DNA of 64,000 nucleotides from Taudactylus pleione. Lineage: Eukaryota; Chordata; Amphibia; Anura; Myobatrachidae. The translations under genes and the position numbers were made by a program. The notes under the pieces are model-generated. The model had not been told where the DNA came from. It was given only the letters and a program-made list of their open reading frames with translations, and did not search any database. The stretch spans positions 12,001,501 to 12,065,500 of the forward strand of contig JAUIMM010000016.1 in assembly GCA_031769625.1 (NCBI GenBank), written 5' to 3'. Positions within the stretch are counted from its first letter, which is position 1. The number at the start of each line of letters is the position of its first letter. This document shows, one piece after another, positions 43,986 through 55,125 of this stretch.

Positions 43986-46632
43986 TAACACAAAACACTA
44001 GGAGTACCAGATGAGGCAGCCATTTTGAATACACTACGAAGGTTGCACTGTGGGAGATAAGCCATACAAGGATCCAAGGCATTAGGGAAAAACTGACACG
44101 TGTGTGGCAGTATGTTATACCTTGTGTGAAAAGATCCACGTGAAGTACAATACATCCTGCCCATGAAGGATGCACTTCAGTGGAGGTATAGCACACCAGT
44201 ATAGCATACAGTGGGGTGGAAGTACATGGTGCAAAACAGGGAATAGCAAATACTAGAAAACAGTGATGCAGTTCAGCCATGACATTTCCGGGTGACTGAA
44301 ATGTATGTAATATAAAATGCACTGAATGAATATATCCAATCTACCAAGAAAGAACCATCCAAGGCTGCCATCTGGGCTGCACTGTGTAGCTACATCTGGC
44401 AGGGTGTGCAAGTAGCGGAAGTATAACATACAGGTGGAGGAAAAAAAAATAAATGAGAAGCTGAACACAAATGTATAAAGGGCCATATTAAAAAAAAGGT
44501 GACTGAATTATAAGTTAAAAACCAAGTTAATCAGAAAAAAATAAGTGATCTGCAAAAAGCCACATGACTCAGGCTGTGCCTAGTACCTCTCTTGCTCGAG
44601 TGTGTGGTCTTGTCGCATCCAACAGTTTGTGGAGTGTTATTTGGCTGCAGCATGAGACAGAACCCAAACTCAGTCTCAGGGGAGTTAAATTGAAGGTGGA
44701 GTGGTAGCATAGCTGTGCTGCTGTGTTTAAGAAATGGTTTAATTTTTGGTTAGTAAAAAGTCAAAAGTCTAAAGCCAGTTCAAACTCCAGTTCTAACCTA
44801 GGCAGGCTATAGTGGCAAGCAAAGCCTGTGTGCGCAGGCTTTCAAATGAGTCACTTTTGCAGGAGATGCTGGGTCAGCTGATTCCGATTTCCTGGATATG
44901 ACATTTTGGCGCTATAGACTAAATTTAAAGTGCCAATTTCTTTTAAGGCAAAACCAAGATTGTTTGAGAACAAACATCTTCCACGCAATCAGAAACTATT
45001 ACATATAAGCTTTTTCCTCTAAAATCTTGGTAATCATAAATGTTCCCGAGAGTGTATCTAATGTTATAATTTGATGTCATGATGATTTTAACAACTTACT
45101 GATTTTGAACAAAGTAAAAAACATAGTTTGGTTAATATTTTTTATAAAAGGAAGGGAGAAATAGTTTTATTTACACTTTCAATGGTTTAAAATATTAATG
45201 TATAATATGCTGTCATAGATATTATAACTTGCAAAAACAATAACATAATATAGTATAAATAGCAAAAATAGTCAACAAAGATTGCAGATGTTTTGTGCAC
45301 TTGGAAAGAAATATTTTTAATGTGGAACTAATCCAAACACTATATATTTAATATCTTAGAAGTAAAGATGAGTGATATTATGCTAACATTTGTGGAAAAG
45401 TTTGTTTTCTTGAAGGTGTAAAGTTTATCTTATAAAGTCATCACGATTTACCTTTATTTGGCCATTTCACAGAGTAGCATTGCCCACTAAATTTGTAAAT
45501 TCCAAATTTTACTCAATTTATAATATAAAATAAAACTAAGAGCAATTTAAAAATAAATGATAAAAAAATATCATTTTTATTACACAGACAATGTAACATT
45601 TATTAAATATTAACATTCCAATATTTTTTGTAAATAAATAACAGGGACAATAATATTTTTATATTCGTTAGGGCCATATTAATTAATTAGTTAATTGATT
45701 TATAATGGAGCTACTAATTATATTTCAAACTTGTGGAAATCAAAGTGCCAGCATGCACATGCCTCCATAATTAACATGATTTGAGTAATATAAAAATATT
45801 ATTGCCCTTTTTAGTTTACAAATATCTTAATTATATTACCTACATAATAAAACCACTTTTATTATTATCATTATTATTATTATTATTAGATTGCGCTTAA
45901 TAATATGTTTGTTAAATAAAAGTGCCCCAATTAATATTTTAATTACATTTTGGTCTGTTAATTTTATTGACAACTTAATACTGTACATATGTTGAATGTG
46001 GCTTGTAAATAGAATCTGGCCAGACATAGAGCTCAAAATACATTCAGTTTGAACAATCACACTGACCAGAGATATCTCTTTTTTCTGGTAACTTTTTTGA
46101 TGAGTTTTGTAGTAGTTTGTGAAACCACAGCATAATATATTTGACAATTTGTTTTCAAAATTTTAAACATTTCAGATAGCGATTCTTCACAAATAGTGTT
46201 TGAAAATTGCTAGATTTTTGACACTTTTTCAGCAAGTATGATAACTTTCACAAATCCAGCAGCTCAACCAAAAATAATTCTTACACATGGTCAACGCATG
46301 TATAGTTTGTTACAATTCCCATTATTTATCTACAACAATGAGCATGTTCTTAAGTTCAATAAGGATTTTCTTTATTATATATTGTGTGTTTATTTCAGTC
46401 CCAAATGTGAGAACTAGGCAGAGTAATGTTCTTTAGTGAGGATAGTGAAGACTCAAGAACTGAGATAGTTGCCACGATTGGGGGCAAGGTGATTGTTATT
46501 TTGTTTTCTGTTTTACGCATGCTGTGCAAATTAAAATAAGCTGTGAAAATTAATATAAATTGGTTCAGTCCCAACTGGTGGCCTATGAAACGGTGTCTCA
46601 TTACCAAGGTGTCACACAAGAAATATCTCATG
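43986..46632 (+). other. Intron 4, 2.6 kb without an assigned feature
   Basis: AT-rich; an (ATT)n run at about 45860-45893. The left terminus of the Tc1 element that follows should be near the end of this stretch but was not identified. Confidence 0.35.
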
Positions 46633-46973
46633 ATGGGTAAAAGCAAAGAGCTCTCTCAAAACCTTTACAACCTTATTGTTGCAAAACATGCTGATGGATT
46701 TCTAAACTTCTGAATGTTCCAGTGAGCACTGTTGGGGCCATAATCTGGAAGTGGAAAGAACATCATTTCAATATAAACCAGCCACGACCAGGTGCTCCTC
46801 GCAAGATTTCAGACAGAGGAGTGAAAATAATTATCAGAAGAGTTGTCCAAGAGCCATGGACCACTTGTGAAGAGCTTCAGAAAGAACTGGAATTAGCAGC
46901 TACAATTGTTTCAAAGAAAACAATAAATAATGCACTCAACCACCATGGCCTGAATGCACGCTCACCATGCAAG

Positions 46974-47879
46974 TGTCAGTTGCAGCCTAGGATTGGCCAT
47001 TACTCAAATCAGTGCCAGCTTCCCCTCACCTCTCAAGCAGTCAGATGTAAAGTGCGGCGGTGAGTGAAGCACTGAGGATTATACCTGGGTCTGCTTGGAC
47101 ATTCATGTGCTTGCTCTGTGATTTGGTCTTGTGGTTACAATCATGGATGCAGCCATGACAGTCTACATCACCTGATAAGCCCTTTACCCAATGGTATCAT
47201 TGGTAGCTGTCAGCTGACACTATCCTCCAATGGACTGCTACCTTTGGGTATTTAACCAGGCTCTGGACAACAGGAAGTTGCCTATACAACGTTGTTACTT
47301 CCAGTGAATACTTGCTGTTGCAGCATACCAGGTTCCAAGCTCCTTTCTTCTAGAGATATACTCCTAGTGTTTACCCACAGTGTGTGTACTCAGTACATCA
47401 TCCAGGTACAATCTCCTACTGTTATTTTCCTGTGCCAGTTCTGCATTTGGAGCCACAGTGTGTGTACTTAGTATGTCATCCAAGTACAATCTCCTAGTGC
47501 TATTCTCCTGTGCCACCCTTGCGTCTGAATCCACAGGGTGTGTACCCAGTACATCACCCAATTGCTAAGCTTCTAGTATCACTCTCCTGTGCTTTCCCTG
47601 CGATGGTGTTCTTCCATTTCTCACTTGTGCTGGATACCTGACCAAAGGGCCGCAACCTGCTTACTGGGTGCAGCCTGAACCCAAACCTCACTTGGAGGGG
47701 TCACTGGTGAACACCTCCCAGTAAGTTAGACTCCATGTCTTTGGTCAGGTTTAGCCAACATCCGATACTTGTGGATGAGTAAAGCATTTATCCAGGCCCC
47801 TCGCCTCCCATTCCCTTCTCAACCTGGGTTGACGTCTTCCAATCCCTCCACAGAGGACCACCATAGCCCGAACATGACA
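46974..47879. mobile_element. Solo LTR, 906 bp, inside the Tc1 element
   Basis: Begins TGTCAG and ends ATGACA (TG...CA with a 5-bp inverted end). Flanked by the exact 5-bp duplication GCAAG (46969-46973, 47880-47884). Removing it with one copy of GCAAG restores Tc1 collinearity. No internal retroelement genes adjoin it, so it is a recombinational solo LTR. The superfamily (ERV or Gypsy) cannot be told; the orientation is unclear. Confidence 0.85.
47375..47608. repeat. Three tandem 78-bp units inside the LTR
   Basis: 'ccacag(t/g)gtgtgta' begins at 47375, 47453 and 47531 exactly 78 bp apart, each followed by 'agta(c/t)(g/a)tca.cca' and 'cctgtgc'. 78 is divisible by 3, so a repetitive open frame runs through it; not a gene. 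Possibly LTR enhancer repeats. Confidence 0.85.
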
Positions 47880-48779
47880 GCAAGACTCAATTGCTAAAGA
47901 AAAAGCATATTGAAGCTCACTTAAAGTTTTCTGCACAACATTTGGACAAACCTGTAAAATACTGGGAGAATTAAGTCTGGTCAGATGAGACTAAAATTTT
48001 ACTCTTTGGATGTCATAATACACACCATGTTTGGAGGAGAAATGGCACTGCACATCACCCAAAAAACACCATACCAACAGTGTAGTTTGGAGGTGGGAAC
48101 ATCATGGTGTGGGGCTGTTTTTTCAGCATACGGTACTGGCATACTTCATATATTTAAAGGAAAGATAATGGAAAAATGTTCCAAGACATTCTTGATGCCA
48201 TCTACCAGGATGCTGAAGATGAAACGAGGGTGGACATTTCAGCAAGACAATGATCCCAAACACACAGCCAAGGATACTTTCAATTGATTTCAGAGAAAGA
48301 AAATAAAGCTGCTAGAATGGCCCAGCCAATCACCTAACTTAAATCCAATTGAAAATCTATGAAAAGAAGTAAAGATGAGAGTTCATAGAAGAGGCCCATG
48401 GAACCTTCAAGTTTTTAAGAATGTTTGTGGGGAAGAATGGTCCAAAATCACACCTGAGCAATGCATGTGAGTAGATTCTATATACAGGAGGTGTCTTGAA
48501 GCTGTCATTACCAACAAAGGCTTTTGTACGAAGCATTAAATAATTTCAGTAAGCGTGTTCAATACCTTTTTCCCTGTGTCATTTCACATTATTACACATA
48601 ACTTAATTTATATACATCTATTGTTTGATTTCTTTGCATGTGTGGATTGCATGGGTTGTCGCTGACATTTGGTGAAAATTTCATTATTTCATTACAATAG
48701 CCCCATTACAAATATATTTACTCAGAAAAATGTTGATGTGTTCAACACTTATTTTACCCACTGTATGTATATGTATATA

Positions 48780-48782
<3 letters not shown>

Positions 48783-48819
<37 letters not shown>
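48783..48819. repeat. (AT)n microsatellite
   Basis: TA run between Tc1 and PLE ends. Confidence 0.95.
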
Positions 48820-48821
<2 letters not shown>

Positions 48822-49012
48822 CCGGACAACAGGTTAGCACACACGAGTAAAAAGAAACATCTGCCTGGGGTGCTCCCCCAATGCTCCATCAAAGAAAGCA
48901 TCAAAATATATCCAAGGTAATAAATAAGGTGCACTCACCAGGGACTTTCCAAAAGTATAAAGGCTTGTTTATATCCTCTTGCATAGTAGCAATGTCACAA
49001 GTCGTCACAAGC

Positions 49013-49050
49013 TGACATTTCAGTTAGCAAGTGTAACCTTCTTCAGGACA
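49013..49050 (-). ncRNA. Hammerhead-like core at PLE end
   Basis: Minus strand: 'CCTGAAGA' (fits CUGANGA), helix 'aGgTTA..TAACT', then 'GAAATGTC'. Best first box of the series; GAAAC reads GAAAT. Confidence 0.5.
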
Positions 49051-49799
49051 GACTCCCCAAACCACCAAGATAGGCCAATGCTAAACAGTGTACTGAGCCT
49101 CTATATATACCCCCCATTCTTAATTTCTGGCCACAACCTCAGTCAAATGGATAATGGAACAAATGATTAAACTCGACAGCACTGGTACAGAAAGAACACA
49201 ACCTAAATGGTTATTTACTTTGAAAGAACATCCCAAAGCTGCCCAAACCCAAAGGCCATCTGTAGAGTGCAAAAAACATGCTCTATCAACATTAAAAAGC
49301 CACATCACGGTAACAGCCATTGACTTCTGGTTCGTGTTCCACCGCAACCGAAAGTCAACAGAAATTGCGTTCCATGCACCGGAAGTGAGGTATTTTCCTC
49401 ACTAGAACTTCCAATTTAGGGGCAACCTAGCAAATAGAAAACAAAAAACATGTACTAGATACATAAGAGCATACACAGGAATCACTGTGTATGCTTAAAG
49501 GTAGAGACCACATGCAGAATGTAAATGTAAAAAAAAGTGTAAAACACTGCAGGTGTTAACCATAGCTTTATCTAGGGTTAAATAGAGGCTCATCAACACT
49601 GTGTAAATACAGAAAATATAATTACATATACTGAATAATCAAACTACTAGAAAGAATCAAAAGATAAACAAATTAACTAAATCAAAAATAAAGAATAAAA
49701 TAAAGAACACGGAAAAATCTCTTAAATATGCAACTGTCGGTAGACCAAAAATCCTAAACAACTCACCACTATGCTGAACATTAATTCAAAAAGATGTTT

Positions 49800-50110
49800 A
49801 GGTGTTTATATTCATTGATTCCTTTTGGTGATACTGTGTCAAGTATATGTATCCACCTGGCTTCCTTCCTCAAAAGAATCAATCCACGGTCAAGGTCCCT
49901 TTTCAATGGTGGCACCTGATCAATTATCATGTATTTTTAGGACTATACCTGATGTTTCATTTGCAAAAAGTGTGACACCACTGGTTTATCAGTGTTCCCT
50001 CTTTCATAAGCTAGTCTGATGTCAGAACAATGTTGTGTCATTCTTTCATTTAAGGTTCTGGTGGTTTTACCCATTTACCCATGTACATCAAGCTGCAAGG
50101 GCAAAGTAAA
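49800..50110 (-). pseudogene. PLE GIY-YIG C-terminus, broken
   Basis: The minus strand gives 'LQLDVHG', stop, 'MGKTTRTLNERMTQH' and 'LAYERGNTDKPVVSHFLQ', then 'LDRGLILLRKEARWIHILDT' and 'VSPKGINEYK', the typical PLE C-terminal sequence 'E..WI..L.T..P.GLN'. It contains stops and is too short for function. Confidence 0.78.
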
Positions 50111-50195
50111 AAATATACACTCCATGAGTCCAAATCAGGGCAAATACCTTGCTCCAGGTGCCCTCAATAAGTGGAGATCACTCCCCTGCAATGCA

Positions 50196-50296
50196 AACCT
50201 CACTGGATAAGCTGCACTCAGGAGACTTTCAATAGTGATGAAACAAATAAAAGAAAAAGACAAATGAAAGTCTCCTGAGTTCCACCTATCCAGTGA

Positions 50297-50300
<4 letters not shown>
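50196..50300. repeat. Hairpin with 36-bp arms abutting (AT)n
   Basis: 'aacctcactggataagctgc' at 50196 and 'caggagactttca' at 50219 pair with 'tgaaagtctcctg' and 'tatccagtgaggtt' at 50265-50300, with a few mismatches; the loop is about 33 nt and A-rich. Confidence 0.85.

Positions 50301-50350
<50 letters not shown>
50301..50350. repeat. (AT)n microsatellite
   Basis: TA run of about 50 bp. Confidence 0.95.
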
Positions 50351-50351
<1 letters not shown>

Positions 50352-50730
50352 AGATATATTTAGCAGGGAAGTCCAACTATATATTAAGCACTCCTTGCCT
50401 CATGGAGTTGTAGTAGACAAATGGCACACCAAGACAAATACTGTGGATTGTTTACAAAGACATTTTGTGATCCATGTCTACAATATAGAATATACATCTC
50501 ATTATTAGGTGCCACTACTGTCTTTGTAAAATTAGTTCTGCCGAGCAATAACAGACATCCACGTCCGGGCAAACATTAATTGTTAATAATGATCCAGTGC
50601 AGATTCACACCATGTTCTCCTACCATTTTCAAATATCACAGAAATATTCTACAAACAGCACAAAGAAGAATGTAAATGATAAATATACTGTAAATACAAC
50701 TTCATCTAGATAAAACAGATCAGTATTTTC
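50351..50730 (+). other. No feature seen
   Basis: Intron sequence without assignment. Confidence 0.3.
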
Positions 50731-51434
50731 TAGAGATGTGCACCGACCCCTGTGTTTTGGTTGTGCTTCTAATTCATCATCGGTATTTTGTTTTGGTTTT
50801 GCCAAAACCGCCCTCGCATTAAAATCACATTATTTGGGTCTATTTTGTTCCTAATAGTTTTATTAATCGCAATAACATTAATTTCCCTCCCAGAGGGGAG
50901 CTAGCTGACACTGGACTGCTTGTTATGACTGTTTTAGCGTAAGTTTCTGATTTTTCAAAATTTTTTGTTCCAAATGATGTAACAGGGAGTAGTTTTCTAG
51001 ATGGGTAAAGTCCCTACTTCTACTTACTGTAGCTTTATAAATGCTGCAGATAGCAAGACAATTGTTGTTAGGATTTATTTAAAAATAATTCCACGTAAGA
51101 GGTAGATTTTTTTGTCTTATGCCCAGGCATGACAATGGCCTCTTTCTTATTACAGGAAAGCACTGCTTCCTCCGGTGCCTCACATACACAGACAACATCC
51201 TCCTCATCAACATCTTCATCATTAACATCCTTATTAGCGCCTGCTTCAGCTACACAAATGTTCCCCTCATCCTGTTGCACTTCCACTGTAGCATCCTTTC
51301 TAGGTCAGCATCTTAGTGATGTGTGCTGCTCTTCCCCACAGTGGCAGAGAGAGCAGAAATGGTGGATTAAGGCTACTTTTAGCATTTAGTATCAGAAAGG
51401 TTAGGTTCACACATAGCACTCGCAGACACACTTA

Positions 51435-53027
51435 GGGGTAAATTTAGTAAAGGTCAATTTGGCATTTTGTGTGATTTGAGGTGCGATTTTCATTCGATTT
51501 GGATTCGATTTTGGTTTTGAGTATTTACTAAAGGCTAAATCGCATGTAAAATCGGACTTCAAATCGACTTTGGACTCAAATCGCCCTCAAATCAACCATC
51601 GGAAAAACATTGGTACTTTTACATAGCCCAACACATAAAACCCTTATTTACTATCAGTTGATTTGAAATCGTCCTCAAAATTGGACTTCAAATCACTCTT
51701 CAAATCTCCAATACAATAGACCTGCTTCAGGCTTTCGATTTGAGAATGAGTAGGTTGGATTCACACAGATACATGCAGACATCAGTGAGATGCCTGCATG
51801 TATTTCTCTGTAAAAAGCAATTAAACAGTTAAATTAAGAAAAAAAATTGACGTGAGGTCCCCCCCTTAATCAGAACCAGCCCTGGACTTTGCCAACCCAG
51901 TTCTGGTTTATTAAGTAAAGGGAAAAAATTACGTAGGGTCTCCCTGTACTTAGTACAACCAGCACTGGGCTATGGGAAGCAGAGTTGGTTCTGGATTTAC
52001 AGGGAAAAATTTGCGTAGGGTTCCCCTGTAAGATCCAGAATAAGCCCTGGACCCTTTCTAACGGGGGACTGATGCCACAGCCAGGGGAGCCCTATCACCG
52101 GGCCCCCCAGTCGCAGCATCAGCCCTGACCATTAGTTAGCCCAGGCCAGGGATCCCTGGGGAGTTGGAGACCCCTTCAAAAAAAAGGGTTCTTCCTCTCT
52201 AGGGCACCCCTAGCCTGGGCTGATAGCCCGGGGCTATCCCCGCCACCCCTGCGCGGTGGGTGGTGGGTTGATTGTGACAATGTTGTGTAAAATTAGAAGT
52301 GAAAAAACATTGTCTTTCCAGTAGAACTGCAGGTCCCAGCAAGCCTTCCCAGCATGCTGGTACTTGGAGAACCACAAGTACCAGCATGCGGGGCATTAAG
52401 GGCCCACTGGGACTTGTAGTTCACCTGTAAAGAAATGTTCCAAGAAACACACACACACCTTACAAAGTAAAGTTTAATACATACATACACACTCACACAT
52501 ACTCACCTATATTACCTTGAGTGGTCCCCTTCTCCAGTAGGCATCCATGGGTTTAAAATAATAAAACGAAAAAACCAGACCCTCGCATTAAGGAGTAATC
52601 AGTCTAACCAGAATGATTATTCCTTCCTGAATGAAGCGTACAGACGTGGCTTCATCCTTTGAAGCTCTGTGTCTGTGCGTTCATTTGCTGAGAGAGGTCA
52701 GGCCCCGCCTCTCAGCCAACGAATGGCTCCTTCATTGTACTCAATGGTGGGAGCTGCAGGGTTACTAAAGTTTATCCTGCGGCTCCCACCATTGACTTCA
52801 ATGGAGGGAACCGTTCATTGGCTGAGAGGCGGGGCCTGACCTCTCTCAGCCAATTAATGCATAGACACCGACTCAAATCGAATTTGTTTTGCAAATCGCG
52901 AAACAAATCAACTAATAGTAAATGCAGTAAAAAAACAGTTTTCACTGCATGAGATTTGAGTCGATTTGAGAAGTGCTAAATCACTCCTCAAATCGTGCTG
53001 CAAATCGACCAATAGTAAATTTACCCC
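51435..53027. mobile_element. PIF/Harbinger-type element, 1.6 kb
   Basis: Ends 'ggggtaaatttagtaaagg' and 'aatagtaaatttacccc' are inverted, with TTA duplications at 51432-51434 and 53028-53030. Subterminal 'ttgaggtgcgattt'-type words are repeated and inverted at both ends. The interior has 'ggtccccc' and 'taatcagaaccagccctgga'-like repeats and an inverted pair at 52680-52858. No transposase frame is seen. Confidence 0.85.
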
Positions 53028-53344
53028 TTAGACTCTCCTCAGGAATTTGTGATTTTTCTGAACAACACACAGTTTGTTCTACTACCTTTTTTTTCACCAC
53101 TGATATTCTGGTTTTAAGTTTTTTGACACCTTTTCTAGAGTTAGACACTCTTACATTGTCATGTGAGGCAGAAGAAGAAAATACCTGACTGACAGCAGTT
53201 AAAGAACCACCATTCAGAAATAAGGGACAAGACCTGAGTCTTTCCTTGCCACTGCAGGTGGCTTATGGTATGTTGGCAATTTTATATTTTTCTAGTTCCC
53301 TTTATTAAACGTGTTTTTTTCTTTAGCAATTTAGTCAAATATAT

Positions 53345-53695
53345 TTTGTTTTGTTAAAAAACCTTCAAGCCATGATATTTTGTCTGTGATATATAACAGT
53401 CAGTAATGGTAAGAAGGTCAAGGGCCTCTTATACTACTATCTGTGCAGTGTGTCACTTTCGGTGGGCAGGGTTTTTATTTTGTTAAAAAATATAGTTTTT
53501 AAATTTGTTAAAAAAAACTTTAGGCATCGATATGGATCACAATTATCAATCAGTAGAACAGCAGGTGAAGCAACTAAGTACTATTGCTGCAGCTGCTGCC
53601 ACCACCAGTCATCGTGATGATACCGCCTCAATGGTATCTTCTAAAACCGATGCTTAAGGGCATAGAGGCTTACAGTCTGGGCATAAAAATTAAAA
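53345..53695 (+). repeat. Inverted block: hAT leader repeat plus N-terminus
   Basis: One ~145-bp leader unit and the N-terminal coding start lie in + orientation, while everything left and right of them in copy C is in minus orientation. The coding words that should follow ('KKTSKGK' in B) lie at the left breakpoint, which fits a simple inversion. Confidence 0.65.
53532..53657 (+). pseudogene. hAT transposase N-terminus, inverted
   Basis: ATG at 53532 reads MDHNYQSVEQQVKQLSTIAA, 'AAATTSHRDDTASMVSSKTD', then a stop followed in frame by 'GHRGLQSGHKN'. 'AAATTSHRDDT' aligns with 'AAATHHGDTSP' in copy B and 'AAASNHDDARP' in copy A, and 'GHRGL.S.H' with copy B. It ends where the inversion ends, so it is not an independent gene. 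Confidence 0.7.
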
Positions 53696-53699
53696 ACCC

Positions 53700-54900
53700 A
53701 TATTTTTTTACAAAAAAATACTGCCCACCTGCTGCGATACACTGTACAGATAGTAGTATATGGTGGCCCTTGACATACTTACCATTACTGACTGTTATAT
53801 ATCACAGATACAGTATCATGGCCTGAAAATTTTTTAACAAAACAATTTTTTTTTTAACAAAAATACCTGCTCACCATTTGTGACACACTGTGCAGATAGT
53901 ATAAGGTGGTAGCCCTTAACCTACTGACCATTACTGACTTTTATATATCACAGACACAGTATCACGGGCTGAAGTTTTTATCACAAAACATAATTAAAAA
54001 TACAAAAACCCTACCCACTAACTGCAACATAATGAGCAGATAGTATAAGGCGGTGGCCCTTGACTTAATGACCGTTAATGACTGTTATATATCACAGTAT
54101 CACACATGACAGCCTGAAGTTTTTTTAACAAAAAAAACCTTCCCACAGACTGTGACACATTGCGCTGACTGTATAAGACGGTGACCCTTAACCTACTGAC
54201 TCTTACTGACTGTTATATATGACAGAGGTTTGGGTATGAAATACCGGCAGTCGGGATGGCAGCTGTCAAAATACCTGCAGTGGCATCACGATAGGTTAGG
54301 TAAGTATCCTAACCCTCTCACTTTAACCCTCTAAAACTAACCCTACTTTTCTGGACCCTAACCCTCCCTACCCCGCACCCTAACCCACCCCGTTAGTGCC
54401 TAAACCTAACCCTTCCCTCTTGGTGCCTGAACCTAACCCTCCCCCTTTAGTGCCTAACCATAACTCCCCCACAGTGATGCCTAAACCTAACTTCCCCTGT
54501 CTGTAGCCTTAATCTTACCTACTCCCCTCGTAGCCTAACTCTAACTCTTTCCCCGTGACACCTAAACCAAAACTCTGCAGCTCACACCAAAATTGCTGTA
54601 CTTATGATCAGGATGCCGGTTGTTGGGATTCTGGCATCAGCATCTCCACTACTTTCGGGATTCCAGTGCCGGTCTTCTGGTCGGAAGTGGGGATTCTGGG
54701 GCAAGGATTTTGAGAGCTGGCATTCCGGCTGTAGATATCTCAACTACATCCCATCACAGACACAATAGCACAGCCTGAAGTTTTTTTAACAAATAATATT
54801 TTGTTTTAACAATAAAAGCTGCCCACCGACACACTGCACAGAAAGTATAAGGCGGTGGGCCTTGACCTACTGACCGTTACTAACCAATAAAAAAAAAAGT
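53700..54900. repeat. Tandem ~145-bp leader repeats of hAT copy C
   Basis: 'cagatagtataaggcggt' and 'ttgacctactgaccgttactgac', each followed by 'tatatatcacaga' and 'gcctgaagtttttttaac', recur at 53746, 53893, 54037, about 54165 and 54839 (allowing for the insertion). They differ in sequence from the 153-bp leader repeats of copy A. Confidence 0.8.
54226..54752. mobile_element. MITE with telomere-like core, copy 3
   Basis: Left 'tgggtatgaaataccggcag' and right 'ccggctgtagatatctcaac' are diverged inverted ends. The core at 54305-54585 is rich in 'cctaaccct', 'cctaaaccta' and 'tgcctaa'. It splits one leader repeat of hAT copy C. Confidence 0.7.
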
Positions 54901-54960
54901 TTCATGTTTTAAACCACACACAAGTAAATAATATTAGTAATATTAATAAATTATGTTTCT

Positions 54961-55124
54961 GGACTATAAAAAAAGACAAACAATGATTTGCTGACTGCCT
55001 ATCCACAAAACTAGCTTGTTGTGTATTACCTAGGGGACTAATGTAGGTGGCTCTGCCCATCAAAGACAGTGTCACTGAATTTGTCCGTCCTGACTCCTGA
55101 ACTGTCTATCTCTCTGTCTTTCTT
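54961..55124 (+). other. No feature seen
   Basis: Short spacer. Confidence 0.3.
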
Positions 55125-55125
55125 G

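Larger units (their letters stand above)
46633..48520 (+). pseudogene. Tc1-like transposase, broken
   Basis: Starts MGKSKELSQNLYNLIVAKHA, the N-terminal helix-turn-helix of Tc1 transposases, with an early stop. 46722-46970 gives 'VGAIIWKWKEHHFNINQPRP', 'GAPRKISDRG' and 'KKTINNALNHHGLNARS' (DNA-binding domains). After the LTR, 'SDETKILLFG' (first Asp), 'FQQDNDPKHTA' (second Asp) and 'SPNLNPIENLW' (Glu) keep the DD34E catalytic triad. Frameshifts and stops are present in addition to the LTR insertion, so it is inactive. Confidence 0.88.
46633..48763 (+). mobile_element. Tc1-like transposon, split by a solo LTR
   Basis: The right end 'aacacttattttacccactg' followed by TA is the complement of a CAGTGGGKAAAATAAGT Tc1 terminus. 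The transposase reading starts at 46633 and resumes after 47884. The left terminus is not located. Confidence 0.85.
48822..50160 (-). mobile_element. Penelope-like element 3' part, minus strand
   Basis: From right to left: GIY-YIG tail (50110-49800), untranslated DNA, then a terminal region with a hammerhead-like core at 49013-49050. 48932 'gcactcaccagggactttcc' matches the PLE end at 23061. Confidence 0.75.
50731..54960 (-). mobile_element. hAT transposon copy C, rearranged (CLCA intron 4)
   Basis: Left terminus 'tagagatgtgcaccgaccc' as in copies A and B's family. Sequence jumps from the 3' end directly to the BED and linker region (50890 'gaggggagctagctgacact', then 50960-51420), so most of the transposase core is deleted. 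It carries a Harbinger insertion (51435-53027), an inverted N-terminal block (53345-53695) and leader repeats (53700-54900) with a telomere-like MITE inside. Confidence 0.7.

Noticed and set aside
47364..47568. Repetitive open frames on both strands
   Set aside because: By-product of three 78-bp units in a solo LTR; 78 is divisible by 3.
53700..54900. Regularly spaced repeats as a possible CRISPR-like array
   Set aside because: The whole ~145-bp unit repeats with no unique spacers, and it is the leader of a eukaryotic hAT transposon.
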